Below, in pieces: positions 53,336 through 61,048 of a stretch of DNA of 64,000 nt. The DNA is from Planctomycetota bacterium. Lineage in GTDB: Bacteria > Planctomycetota > UBA1135 > UBA2386. Position 1 is the stretch's first letter. Each line of letters opens with the position of its first letter. The stretch is from the NCBI GenBank assembly GCA_019636245.1, contig JAHBXX010000021.1, positions 17,347 through 81,346 on the forward strand. Reading direction: 5' to 3'. A program made the translations under genes and the position numbers. A model generated the notes under the pieces. It was not told the DNA's origin. It did not search any database and worked only from the letters and a program-made list of their open reading frames with translations.

Positions 53336-55699
53336 TCACCTCCCGAGGTTGATCAGCGTGTCGGTCATCTGCTGGGCCACGGCGATCATGCGGGCCGCGG
53401 CCTCGTAGGACTGCTGGAAGCGCAGCATGTCGACCATCTCCTCGTCGAGGTTGACGCCTGAGATGCTCTCGCGTTCGGCCTGCAGCTGCTGCAGCAGCAG
53501 GCGCTGTGCCTGCAGGTCCGAGGCCGCGGCCGAGGTGCGGAAGCCGACGTCGCCGATCAGGTCGGCGTAGAAGTCCTCGATCGTGTTGGCCTCGAGGTCG
53601 TCGAGGTCGAGCCCGCGCAGGGTCAGCATCCTGGTCAGGTTGCCGGCGTCGCCGGCGGCGGTGCCGAGACCCGCCGCCAGGCGATCGGGGTTGCCGATCA
53701 GGTCGGGGTTCACCTCGATGTCGCCGGCGGTGGAGCCGAGGAAGAACGCGTTCAGGCCGAGGGCCACCAGCACGTCGCTGGTGTCGCTGTCGGCCAGCGC
53801 GTCGAGCGCGAACGCCTGGCCGTCGGTCGCCGAGATCGGGCCCGGGCCGAACGCCACCTTGATGCCGTTGCCGAGGTCGAGCGGCGTGTCCGGCTCGTAG
53901 CCGGCGCCGACGTCGAGCGTCGTCACCAGGTTGCCGGCGCCGTCGAGCACGCGCACGCGCAGGTCCGGGGTCTGGCCGACGATGCCGTCGCCGGCGGCGA
54001 CGAACGTGAACTGCTGGTTCGTGGCGCCGGTGTAGGCGCCCTCGACGCGCACGGCGAGCGTGTGGTCGCGGCCGGTCGCCGTGGCGGCCGACAGGCCGAG
54101 CGCGCCGAGCGCGGTGCCGGCGCCGACGTTCGCCAGCGTCAGCTGCGAATCGCTGCCGCCCTGGGCGCTGCGCAGCACCAGCCGGCCGCCGACCTCGGTC
54201 GCGGTGCCGGCGCCGCCGAGGTCGGCGTTGATCGCCGCCGCCAGTTCGGCGGTCGTCGCCGCGGCCGGGTTCGCGAAGTCGCTGGCGTCGAGCGTCACCG
54301 TGCGCACCGTCGGCGCCGCCGCCGTGCCGGTGGTGACGGTGAAGCTCAGCGGGAAGGTCTGGCCCGAGAGGTCGTACGGGCCGCGCTGCTGCGAACCGAC
54401 CACCGGCGCGGTGCCGCCGAAGGTGCCGGCGCCGTCGGGGTCCGGGTCGAGCCGCGGCGAGAAGTCGAAGCCGTAGCCGGCGTCGGCCTGGAGGCGCAGG
54501 CGGCCCTGCGGATCGACGCTCGCCGACAGCCGGTCGATGGCGTCGAGCCGCGCCGCGAGGTCGTTCAGCGTCATCGTGTTCGGGTCGATGTCGATGCGCG
54601 TGCGCTCCAGCGCGCCGGTCGCCGTGTTGGTGACCGCGACGTGCAGCGCCCCCCGCTGCACGTCGAACAGGAAGCCCGACTGCGACAGCAGCTCGTCGCC
54701 GGCGATGCCGTTGCCGTTGCGGTCGCCCGAGCCGTAGGCCGCGACCAGCGACCGGAACGGTCCCGAGCGCGGCATGCCGGTCGAGTGCAGGCGGTTCCAC
54801 TCGAGCACCGTCGAGCGCGCGAGCTGGTCGAGGCGGCTGGTGATCGCGGGCAGCGAGTCGGCCTCCTGCCGCAGCAGCGAGGCGATGCGGCCTTCGCGGA
54901 CCTGCGCCGGCGCGCCGGCGTTGCCGACGGTGACCTGGGTGCGGTTCTGGCCGTCCTTGCCGACGGCGAGCCGCGTGGTCTGGTCGCCGGCGACCAGCAG
55001 CTGGCCGCCGACCAGGATGTCGAGGCTGCCCGAGCTGCGCTCGATGGTGCGCGCGTCGAGCATCTTGCCGAGCTCCCGCACGTGCTCGGCCCGGGCGTCG
55101 CGCAGGTCGTTCGCCGCGGCGCCGGTCGCCTCGGCGGCGATGATCTGCCGGTTGAGCTGGGCGACCGAGCGGGCGCGCTCGTTGGCCTGCTGCACGAGGC
55201 CGCGCACCTCCTGGAAGGTGCTGTCGTTGAGGTTGCCGAGCCGCCGCGCGGCGAGCCGGAAGCCCTGGCTCAGGCTGCTGCCGGCCTGCACGACGCCGCC
55301 GCGCAGCGCGCGGTCGGCGGGATCGGTGCTCAGCTGCCCCACGGCGCCGAACAGCCCGGCCAGCGACTGCGACAGACCGCCGTCCGGTTCGGCGAGGATG
55401 CTCTCGATCTCGCGGAAGCGCGACTGCTCGAGTTCGACCGCGCCGACCAGACCGAGCTGCAATGCCAGCCGGGTCTCGAGGCCGTTGTCGACCAGGCGCG
55501 AGATGCCGCGCACCTCGACGCCGGTGCCGATCTGGAAGGTGCTGCCGATGCCGAACGGCATCGACGCCGACAGCTCGACGCGCTGGCGCGAGTAGCCGGC
55601 GGTGTTGGCGTTGGCGACATTGTTGCCCGCCGTCTGCATGCCGAGGCGGGCCGCGGTCAGAGCCCGCAGTCCCGCGCCGAGTCCGAAGCCGAATGTCAT
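53336..55699 (-). CDS. flgK: Flagellar hook-associated protein 1
   Basis: 787 residues, longer than the E. coli protein (about 547). The N-terminus carries the rod/hook signature AARLGMQTAGNNVANANTAGYSRQRVEL. The C-terminus has the FlgK signature DEEMVDMLRFQQSYEAAARMIAVAQQMTDTLINLGR. The central Thr/Ala/Gly-rich beta domains (about 330-690) account for the extra length. It is exported through the flagellar type III system and caps the hook. Confidence 0.95.
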   Translation of the reverse strand: MTFGFGLGAGLRALTAARLGMQTAGNNVANANTAGYSRQRVELSASMPFGIGSTFQIGTGVEVRGISRLVDNGLETRLALQLGLVGAVELEQSRFREIESILAEPDGGLSQSLAGLFGAVGQLSTDPADRALRGGVVQAGSSLSQGFRLAARRLGNLNDSTFQEVRGLVQQANERARSVAQLNRQIIAAEATGAAANDLRDARAEHVRELGKMLDARTIERSSGSLDILVGGQLLVAGDQTTRLAVGKDGQNRTQVTVGNAGAPAQVREGRIASLLRQEADSLPAITSRLDQLARSTVLEWNRLHSTGMPRSGPFRSLVAAYGSGDRNGNGIAGDELLSQSGFLFDVQRGALHVAVTNTATGALERTRIDIDPNTMTLNDLAARLDAIDRLSASVDPQGRLRLQADAGYGFDFSPRLDPDPDGAGTFGGTAPVVGSQQRGPYDLSGQTFPLSFTVTTGTAAAPTVRTVTLDASDFANPAAATTAELAAAINADLGGAGTATEVGGRLVLRSAQGGSDSQLTLANVGAGTALGALGLSAATATGRDHTLAVRVEGAYTGATNQQFTFVAAGDGIVGQTPDLRVRVLDGAGNLVTTLDVGAGYEPDTPLDLGNGIKVAFGPGPISATDGQAFALDALADSDTSDVLVALGLNAFFLGSTAGDIEVNPDLIGNPDRLAAGLGTAAGDAGNLTRMLTLRGLDLDDLEANTIEDFYADLIGDVGFRTSAAASDLQAQRLLLQQLQAERESISGVNLDEEMVDMLRFQQSYEAAARMIAVAQQMTDTLINLGR

Positions 55700-55717
55700 G
55701 GTCGCCTCCCTCTGTCC

Positions 55718-56269
55718 TCAGATCCTGCCGTCGACGATCGCGCCGCGTTCGCGGCGCGGACCGGATGCCGGTGCGGTGCGGGCATGCCGGTCGTAGACCG
55801 CGGCGCCGGCGCCGGCGCCCGTCGCGCCGGCATCCCCCGCCGCACCGGCGAGCAGGCCGGCATGGGCGCGCTGCGCGAACTGCAGCAGGCGCTGGCCGAG
55901 CGTCACTTCGACGCGCACCGCCTTCGCCTGCGCCGTCGCCCGATCGGCGGCCGCGCGCAGCGACCGCGCCGCCGCCGTGGGCAGCGCTGCGGCGATGCGC
56001 GTGACGTTGACGTGCATCGCCGCGGCGGCGGCGCCCAACGGCGCCGGCAGCACGCGGCGGATGTCGGCCAGCAGGTCGGCACGCAGCGCCTCCTCGCGGG
56101 CGAGTTGCTGCGCGACCTGCTCCAGCCCGGGCGACGGGACGACGGCATCGGCGGCGCCGCGGCTCCAGGCGGCGCGGCGCGCCTGCAGGCCCTGCAGCAT
56201 CTCGCCGAGCAGCCCGGCGGTGGCGTCGAACGACTGCTCGAGCCGTGCACAGAGGTCAGGGAACGACAT
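55718..56269 (-). CDS. flgN: FlgN-type export chaperone
   Basis: 183 residues, mainly helical: LCARLEQSFDATAGLLGEMLQGLQARRAAW, then LEQVAQQLAREEALRADLLADIRRVL, as in FlgN proteins that hold FlgK and FlgL before export. The tail (about 140-183) is Gly/Ala-rich. Its position directly before flgK, with a 14-base overlap with flgJ, supports the assignment; sequence alone is modest evidence. Confidence 0.75.
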   Translation of the reverse strand: MSFPDLCARLEQSFDATAGLLGEMLQGLQARRAAWSRGAADAVVPSPGLEQVAQQLAREEALRADLLADIRRVLPAPLGAAAAAMHVNVTRIAAALPTAAARSLRAAADRATAQAKAVRVEVTLGQRLLQFAQRAHAGLLAGAAGDAGATGAGAGAAVYDRHARTAPASGPRRERGAIVDGRI

Positions 56270-56675
56270 GGTTGCCTCCCGGGCCGGTGCGGCCCAGCGT
56301 GGTCCAGCCGACGCGGTTCGCGGCCGAAGCCGCGTTCGCGGCCTGCCGCGCCGCGGCGTCGAGACGCTCCCGCGCCGGCAGTTCGCCGTTGCGCTCCAGG
56401 TCGGCCAGCAGCTGCTCGCGGATGCCGATGCGGCTCGACGCCACCATCTGCTCGGCCAGGTTCTGGTCGAACCAGTCGGCGTAGGTGCCGGCGCCGGGGC
56501 CGGCGCCGAACATGCCTTCGCCGCCGACCGACGCGGTCTGCCGCAGGCTGCCGACCAGCGTGCGCACGAACACGGTCTCGAACTGAACGGCCACCCGCTC
56601 GGCCCGTTCGCGCGCCTGGGTCGCCGGATCGCCGTGGCCTGGCCGTGCCAGCCGTTCGAGCGCGGACGGGTGCAT
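56256..56675 (-). CDS. flgJ: Rod-binding protein (FlgJ N-terminal domain only)
   Basis: 139 residues. The rod-capping domain is recognisable: AVQFETVFVRTLVGSLRQTASVGG, FGAGPGAGTYADWFDQNLAEQMVASSRIGIREQLL. The peptidoglycan-hydrolase (muramidase) domain of enterobacterial FlgJ is absent, so a separate enzyme must open the wall. The ATG overlaps the flgI stop (ATGA). Confidence 0.88.
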   Translation of the reverse strand: MHPSALERLARPGHGDPATQARERAERVAVQFETVFVRTLVGSLRQTASVGGEGMFGAGPGAGTYADWFDQNLAEQMVASSRIGIREQLLADLERNGELPARERLDAAARQAANAASAANRVGWTTLGRTGPGGNHVVP

Positions 56676-57859
56676 CAGCGCACCTCCAGCGTGCCGTGCA
56701 GGAAGCCGCCCTGGTCGAGCGCCTGGAACACCAGCACCAGCTGGGCCGGCGTCATGCCCAGCGCGCGCAGGTTCTGCAGCAGGTCGGCGACCGTGGCGCC
56801 GCCGCTGAGCTTCTGCAGCTCGGGATCGTTCGTCTGCACCTCGACGCGCGTGCGGGCCACACGCTCGGTGGTGCCCTGCGCCCACGGATTCGGCTGCACG
56901 ATCTCGTCCTCGTTGACGATGGCGACGGTCAGTTCGCTGAGTCCGACGACGCAGGGGCTGATCAGCACGCCCTCGCCGGCGAGCACGGTGCCGCTGGCCT
57001 GGTCGACGACGACGCGGGCCGGATTCTCGACGGCGACGCGCACGTTGCCGACGAGGTTCAGGATGCGCAGCGCGTTCTCGTTGGTGCGGTCGGCGTCGGG
57101 CAGTTCGATGCGGATGAGCGCCGGGTCGACCGCGCTGACCAGCGCCGGCGAGCCGTCGAGCGCCGTGCGCACGCCGGCGGCGATCGACGCCGCGTTGAAG
57201 GGGCTCGGGTTGAGCACCTGCAGCTCGAGCGCGCCCGACTCGCTGAAGAACGACGACCGTTCCTCGCGCACGACGAGGCCGCCGTTGTGCAGCCACGCGG
57301 TCGCGCTCGGGTTCTTGGTCGCCGAGGCGTTGGTGCCGGCGGCGACGAAGCCGGGCGTGATCAACGCCCCCTGGGCGACGACGTAGGTCTGACCGTCGAC
57401 GCCCTTCAGCTCGGCGCGCAGCAGCTCGCCGCCGCGCAGCGACAGCGCGTCGCTGAGCACCTCGACCTTGACGTCGAGCATCTGCCCGGTCTTCGAGAAC
57501 GGCGGCAGCGTGCAGGTCAGCGACACCAGCGCGGTGGTGCCGCCGATGACGTCGGCGATGGTCAGGTTGAGGCCGAGCTGGCGCACGACGTTGAGGATCG
57601 CCTGCCGTGTGCCGCGATCGCTGGAGCCGTTGCCGGGCGGCAGGCCGGTGACGATGCCGATGCCGAGCAGCTGGTGCGGCATGCTGTTGTGCAGGCGGGT
57701 GATGTTGCGGATCCGCGGCGACAGCACGGTCTCGCCGAGCGCGCTCTGCTGCACCGGCAGCGGTTGCGCGAGCGGTGGCTGCGGCAGGATCGTGGTCGGC
57801 AGCTGCGCCGCGAGCGCGGTCGCGGCGTGCAGGGCGAAGAGCAGGGCGGGCAGGCGCAT
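56675..57859 (-). CDS. flgI: Flagellar P-ring protein
   Basis: 394 residues with a Sec signal (cut after about residue 18, ATALAA). Family blocks are LSPRIRNITRLHNSMPHQLLGIGIVTGLPPGNGSSDRGTRQAILNVVRQLG, VSLTCTLPPFSKTGQMLDVKVEVLSDALSLRGGELL, AQGALITPGF and GLSELTVAIVNEDEIVQPNPWAQGTTERVARTRVEV. It forms the periplasmic bushing around the rod. FlgI normally depends on the chaperone FlgA, encoded two genes upstream. Confidence 0.96.
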   Translation of the reverse strand: MRLPALLFALHAATALAAQLPTTILPQPPLAQPLPVQQSALGETVLSPRIRNITRLHNSMPHQLLGIGIVTGLPPGNGSSDRGTRQAILNVVRQLGLNLTIADVIGGTTALVSLTCTLPPFSKTGQMLDVKVEVLSDALSLRGGELLRAELKGVDGQTYVVAQGALITPGFVAAGTNASATKNPSATAWLHNGGLVVREERSSFFSESGALELQVLNPSPFNAASIAAGVRTALDGSPALVSAVDPALIRIELPDADRTNENALRILNLVGNVRVAVENPARVVVDQASGTVLAGEGVLISPCVVGLSELTVAIVNEDEIVQPNPWAQGTTERVARTRVEVQTNDPELQKLSGGATVADLLQNLRALGMTPAQLVLVFQALDQGGFLHGTLEVR

Positions 57860-57867
57860 CGGGGACC

Positions 57868-58488
57868 TCAGAAGGGCCAGGCGGCCCAGATCAGCGTGTC
57901 GAACAGCTGGCCGACGGGGCCGCGCGAGACGGTCCGCGTGGTGGCGCCTTCGCCGTTGATGGCGATGCGGGCGTCCGCGACCTGCTGGCTGCTGACGGTG
58001 TTGTCGGGGGTGACGTCGAGCGCCCGGACGACGCCGCTGATGCGCAGCGTGCGGGTCTCGTCGACGACGGTGACGCTGCGCGTGCCGGCGACGACGAGGT
58101 TGCCGTTCGGCTGCACGTCGACGACGACGACGGCGATGCTGGCGCGCACGTCCGAGCCCGAGTTCTGACGTGCCTGGCCCTCGAAGTCCTGTTCCTTGCG
58201 GATGTCGATGCGCGGCAGCACGTTGGTCTTGAAGGTCTTGTCGCTGAGCGAATAGGCGTTGAGCCGCGCCGCCAGCGAAGTGTCGTTGCGGCGCTCGACC
58301 CGGTCCTCGTTGCGGACGCTGTGCTGCTCCTGGATCGTGACGGTCAGGATGTCGCCGACGTTGCGTGCCTTGAGGTCGGCTACGGCGCTGATCTGGGCGC
58401 CGGGGCGCACGTACGGGTTCTGGGCCCGGAGCGGCGTGGCCGCGGCGAGCAGGACGACGGCCAGCAGGGAGATGTGGGTGGACTTCAT
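57868..58488 (-). CDS. flgH: Flagellar L-ring protein (no lipobox cysteine)
   Basis: 206 residues. The L-ring family blocks are clear: ADLKARNVGDILTVTIQEQHSVRNEDRVERRNDTS, DFEGQARQNSGSDVRASIAVVVVDVQPNGNLVVAGTRSVTVVDETRTLRISGVVRALDVTPDNTVSSQQVADARI. E. coli FlgH is a lipoprotein, but this N-terminus (LLAVVLLAAATPLRAQN) has no cysteine and looks like an ordinary Sec signal ending at RAQ. The ring may be held by other means. Confidence 0.94.
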   Translation of the reverse strand: MKSTHISLLAVVLLAAATPLRAQNPYVRPGAQISAVADLKARNVGDILTVTIQEQHSVRNEDRVERRNDTSLAARLNAYSLSDKTFKTNVLPRIDIRKEQDFEGQARQNSGSDVRASIAVVVVDVQPNGNLVVAGTRSVTVVDETRTLRISGVVRALDVTPDNTVSSQQVADARIAINGEGATTRTVSRGPVGQLFDTLIWAAWPF

Positions 58489-59477
58489 GGCTGCACGACG
58501 ACGAGGCCGGGGCCGGTGACGACGCCGGTCAGCGTCGCCCGCGACTGGACGTTGGTGAGGGTGACGCGGCCGCCCAGCGGCGCGTCGTGGTTGGCCATCG
58601 CCTTGGCGGTGACCTTGACCCGGCCGCGGGTCAGCACGACGGTCACCACTTCGCCCTTGTGCACCAGGGCCGGCGGCGCCGTGTCGCCGAGCGTCAGCCG
58701 CTGGTTGGGCTGCAGGTTGCGGGCGGCGATCAGGCCCTCGACCTGCGGCATCGCCGCCAGGAACAGGCCGGTGGCCTGGGCCATCGGCTCGCGCACGGCG
58801 GCGAGGTTCTCGGGGCCGAGCGGGGTGCCGGCGCGGATCGAGCCGGTGGTCTTCAGCACCACGTGGTAGCGCTGCAGCGTGAACTGCAAGGGCACGCGCT
58901 TGCAGGGCTCGCCGTCGACGAGCACCTCGACGTCGACGACGGCCGAATCGGGACCGGTGCGGTTGCCGCGCACGCGGCTGCGCAGCTCCTGGCTGCGGCG
59001 GCCGGGCGGCGCCTGCACCTGGCGCAGGCGGGCCGGCGGCTCGAACTCGACGTCGCCGCCCTCGAGCGCCAGCAGCGCCTGCAGCGCCGCGGTCGCCGAC
59101 TCGAGCAGCTCGGCCTGCGGCACCTCGACGACCACCGGCTGCACGACGACCTCGGCGGCGCCGGTCAGCTTGCACTGGGCGACGTTGCGGCCGGCGGCGG
59201 CCAGCGCCTGCACGATCTCGGTGCGCAGCACGGTGCGCGCGTGGCCGCTGCCCGGCGCCGGTCCGAACGGCACCTGCGCCAGCGCCAGCGCCTCGGCGCC
59301 GGCGGGCAGCACTTCGCACAGGTCGCCGATGGTGACGTCGAGGCCACGCACCGTGGTCGCCGGCCGCAGGCGCAGCTCCAGCTTGCCGTCGGTCTCGCCG
59401 CCGCCACCGCCACCGCCACCCCCGCCGCCGCCCGTCAGGGCGGCGCCGAGCAGCAGCATCGTCGTCAGGATCGTCAT
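58485..59477 (-). CDS. flgA: P-ring assembly chaperone
   Basis: 330 residues. The C-terminal SAF/FlgA domain is clear: RYHVVLKTTGSIRAGTPLGPENLAAVREPMAQATGLFL, LIAARNLQPNQRLTLGD, LVHKGEVVTVVLTRGRVKVTAKAMANHDAPLGGRVTLTNVQSRATLTGVV. The N-terminus is short and hydrophobic (MLLLGAALT) and runs into 12 consecutive glycines (residues 16-27), encoded by a GCC/ACC-type trinucleotide run on the plus strand. It overlaps flgH by 4 bases. Confidence 0.9.
   Translation of the reverse strand: MTILTTMLLLGAALTGGGGGGGGGGGGETDGKLELRLRPATTVRGLDVTIGDLCEVLPAGAEALALAQVPFGPAPGSGHARTVLRTEIVQALAAAGRNVAQCKLTGAAEVVVQPVVVEVPQAELLESATAALQALLALEGGDVEFEPPARLRQVQAPPGRRSQELRSRVRGNRTGPDSAVVDVEVLVDGEPCKRVPLQFTLQRYHVVLKTTGSIRAGTPLGPENLAAVREPMAQATGLFLAAMPQVEGLIAARNLQPNQRLTLGDTAPPALVHKGEVVTVVLTRGRVKVTAKAMANHDAPLGGRVTLTNVQSRATLTGVVTGPGLVVVQP
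59397..59432. repeat. Trinucleotide run encoding polyglycine in flgA
   Basis: A stretch of 12 near-identical codons (plus strand GCC with ACC and CCC variants) lies just after the flgA signal region. Such runs can change length by slippage without breaking frame. Confidence 0.7.
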
Positions 59478-59499
59478 GGTCTCCTCCCTCGGGTGCGCG

Positions 59500-60294
59500 T
59501 CAGCGCGACAGGTTCGTGGCCGTCGACAGCATCTGGTCGCTGGCCTGGATGGCGCGGCTGTTCACCTCGTAGGCGCGCTGCGCGACGATCAGGTTCACCA
59601 GCTCGTTGACGATCTGCACGTTCGAGCGCTCGATGAAGCCCTGCTTCAGCAGGCCGAGTCCGGTGCTGCCCGGGTTGCCGGTGATCGGCGGGCCCGACGC
59701 CTCGGTCGGACGCACGACGTTGGCGCCGACCGCCAGCATGCCGGACGGGTTGACGAACCGGTGGATCGTCAGCTGGCCGAACAGCGTCGAGTTGTCGGGG
59801 CTGCCGGCGGTGCGGCCGCTGACGCGCCCTTCGGCGTCGATCGAGATGTCGAGCGTGTCGTTCGGCACCGTGATCTCGGGCACCAGGATGTTGCCCGCGC
59901 CGGTGACGATCTTGCCGTCGGCGTTGAGCTGGAAGCCGCCGTCGCGCGTGTAGCCGAGCGAACCGTCCGGCAGCAGCACCGAGAAGAAGCCGTCGCCGTC
60001 GATCGCCACGTCGAGGTTGCGGTCGGTGATCTCCAGCGTGCCGGTCGTGAACACCTTGGTGGTGCCGTTCAGGCGCGTGCCGGAGCCGATCTGCGTGCCG
60101 ATCGGCACCGGCGTGTCGTTGGCGCCGCGCGCGAGGCCTGGCGCCTGCATCGTGACGTAGAACAGGTCCTCGAACGAGGCCTGCGACTTCTTGAAGCCGG
60201 CGGTGTTCACGTTCGCGATGTTGTTCGCGATCATGTCCACCATGGTCTGCTGGGCCTTCATGCCCGTCGCGGTGGTGTAGAGGCTCTTGAGCAT
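59500..60294 (-). CDS. flgG: Flagellar distal-rod protein
   Basis: 264 residues, standard length. N-terminal SLYTTATGMKAQQTMVDMIANNIANVNTAGFKKSQASFEDL, central ITDRNLDVAIDGDGFFSVLLPDGSLGYTRDGGFQLNADG and C-terminal GFIERSNVQIVNELVNLIVAQRAYEVNSRAIQASDQMLSTATNL are all characteristic of FlgG. It forms the distal rod through the P and L rings. Confidence 0.96.
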   Translation of the reverse strand: MLKSLYTTATGMKAQQTMVDMIANNIANVNTAGFKKSQASFEDLFYVTMQAPGLARGANDTPVPIGTQIGSGTRLNGTTKVFTTGTLEITDRNLDVAIDGDGFFSVLLPDGSLGYTRDGGFQLNADGKIVTGAGNILVPEITVPNDTLDISIDAEGRVSGRTAGSPDNSTLFGQLTIHRFVNPSGMLAVGANVVRPTEASGPPITGNPGSTGLGLLKQGFIERSNVQIVNELVNLIVAQRAYEVNSRAIQASDQMLSTATNLSR

Positions 60295-60305
60295 CGGGAG
60301 AGGTC

Positions 60306-61046
60306 CTACTTCAGGATGTTGGCGATCAGGTTCTCGTGCAGACGGCCCATGCCGGTGAGCGCCTTCTGCGTGGCGGTGAAGCTGCGTTCGACGGCGATCA
60401 TCTGCACCAGCTCCTGCAGGCTGTCGACGTTGCTGCCCTCGAGGAAGCCCTGCTGCACGCCGTCGCCGGCCTGCGTCGTGCGCTGGCGCAACGGGTCGAC
60501 GTAGAGACCCTTGCCGGCCGGCACCAGCGCCTCGGGCTGGGGCAGGGTGACGACGGCGAGTGGTCCCCAGGTCTGGCCGGTGACGGGGCTCTGGATGGTG
60601 CCGTTCGGCGAGATGCTGAGGTCGCTCGGGGCCTCCTCGCCGGTGCCGAAGCGGATCGGCTGCCCGCCCGCGTCGAGCACGGCCAGGCCGCCGCGCGTGA
60701 CGAGGCGCCCGCTGGCGTCCAGCTGCAGCTGACCGTCGCGGGTGTAGAACTGGCCGCCGCGGTCGTCCTGCACCCGCAGCCAGTGCGGGCCGTCGATCGC
60801 GACGTCGAAGCGGTTGCCGGTCTCGCGCAGCACGCCGCGCTGCAGATCGGTGCGTTCGCGGTAGGCCACGGTCGGCAGCTGGCGATCGAGCAGCGTGCCG
60901 AAGTCCTCGGCGGTCGCCTGCGCGACGGCATGGCGGCGCTTGAAGCTCGTCGTGTCGACGTTGGCGAGGTTGTGCGCGGTCGCCGCCTGCTTCTCGGCGA
61001 GGAACGACAATCCGCGGACCAGGGCCATCTCTCCGTAGCTCTGCAC
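60306..61046 (-). CDS. flgF: Flagellar proximal-rod protein, FlgF-type
   Basis: 246 residues. The N-terminal rod motif is AATAHNLANVDTTSFKRR; the middle has FDVAIDGPHWLRVQDDRGGQFYTRDGQLQLDASGRLV and the C-terminus GFLEGSNVDSLQELVQMIAVERSFTATQKALTGMGRLHENLIANILK. The GTG two bases after the flgE stop is chosen because it places NLAN at residue 26, as in family members; ATG 61028 would shorten the N-terminal helix by 6 residues. Confidence 0.9.
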   Translation of the reverse strand: MQSYGEMALVRGLSFLAEKQAATAHNLANVDTTSFKRRHAVAQATAEDFGTLLDRQLPTVAYRERTDLQRGVLRETGNRFDVAIDGPHWLRVQDDRGGQFYTRDGQLQLDASGRLVTRGGLAVLDAGGQPIRFGTGEEAPSDLSISPNGTIQSPVTGQTWGPLAVVTLPQPEALVPAGKGLYVDPLRQRTTQAGDGVQQGFLEGSNVDSLQELVQMIAVERSFTATQKALTGMGRLHENLIANILK

Positions 61047-61048
61047 GG

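Noticed and set aside
54062..58168. A 1368-codon plus-strand frame across the flagellar genes
   Set aside because: It runs antisense to flgK, flgN, flgJ, flgI and part of flgH, all of which have clear family signatures; no domain is recognisable in the frame.
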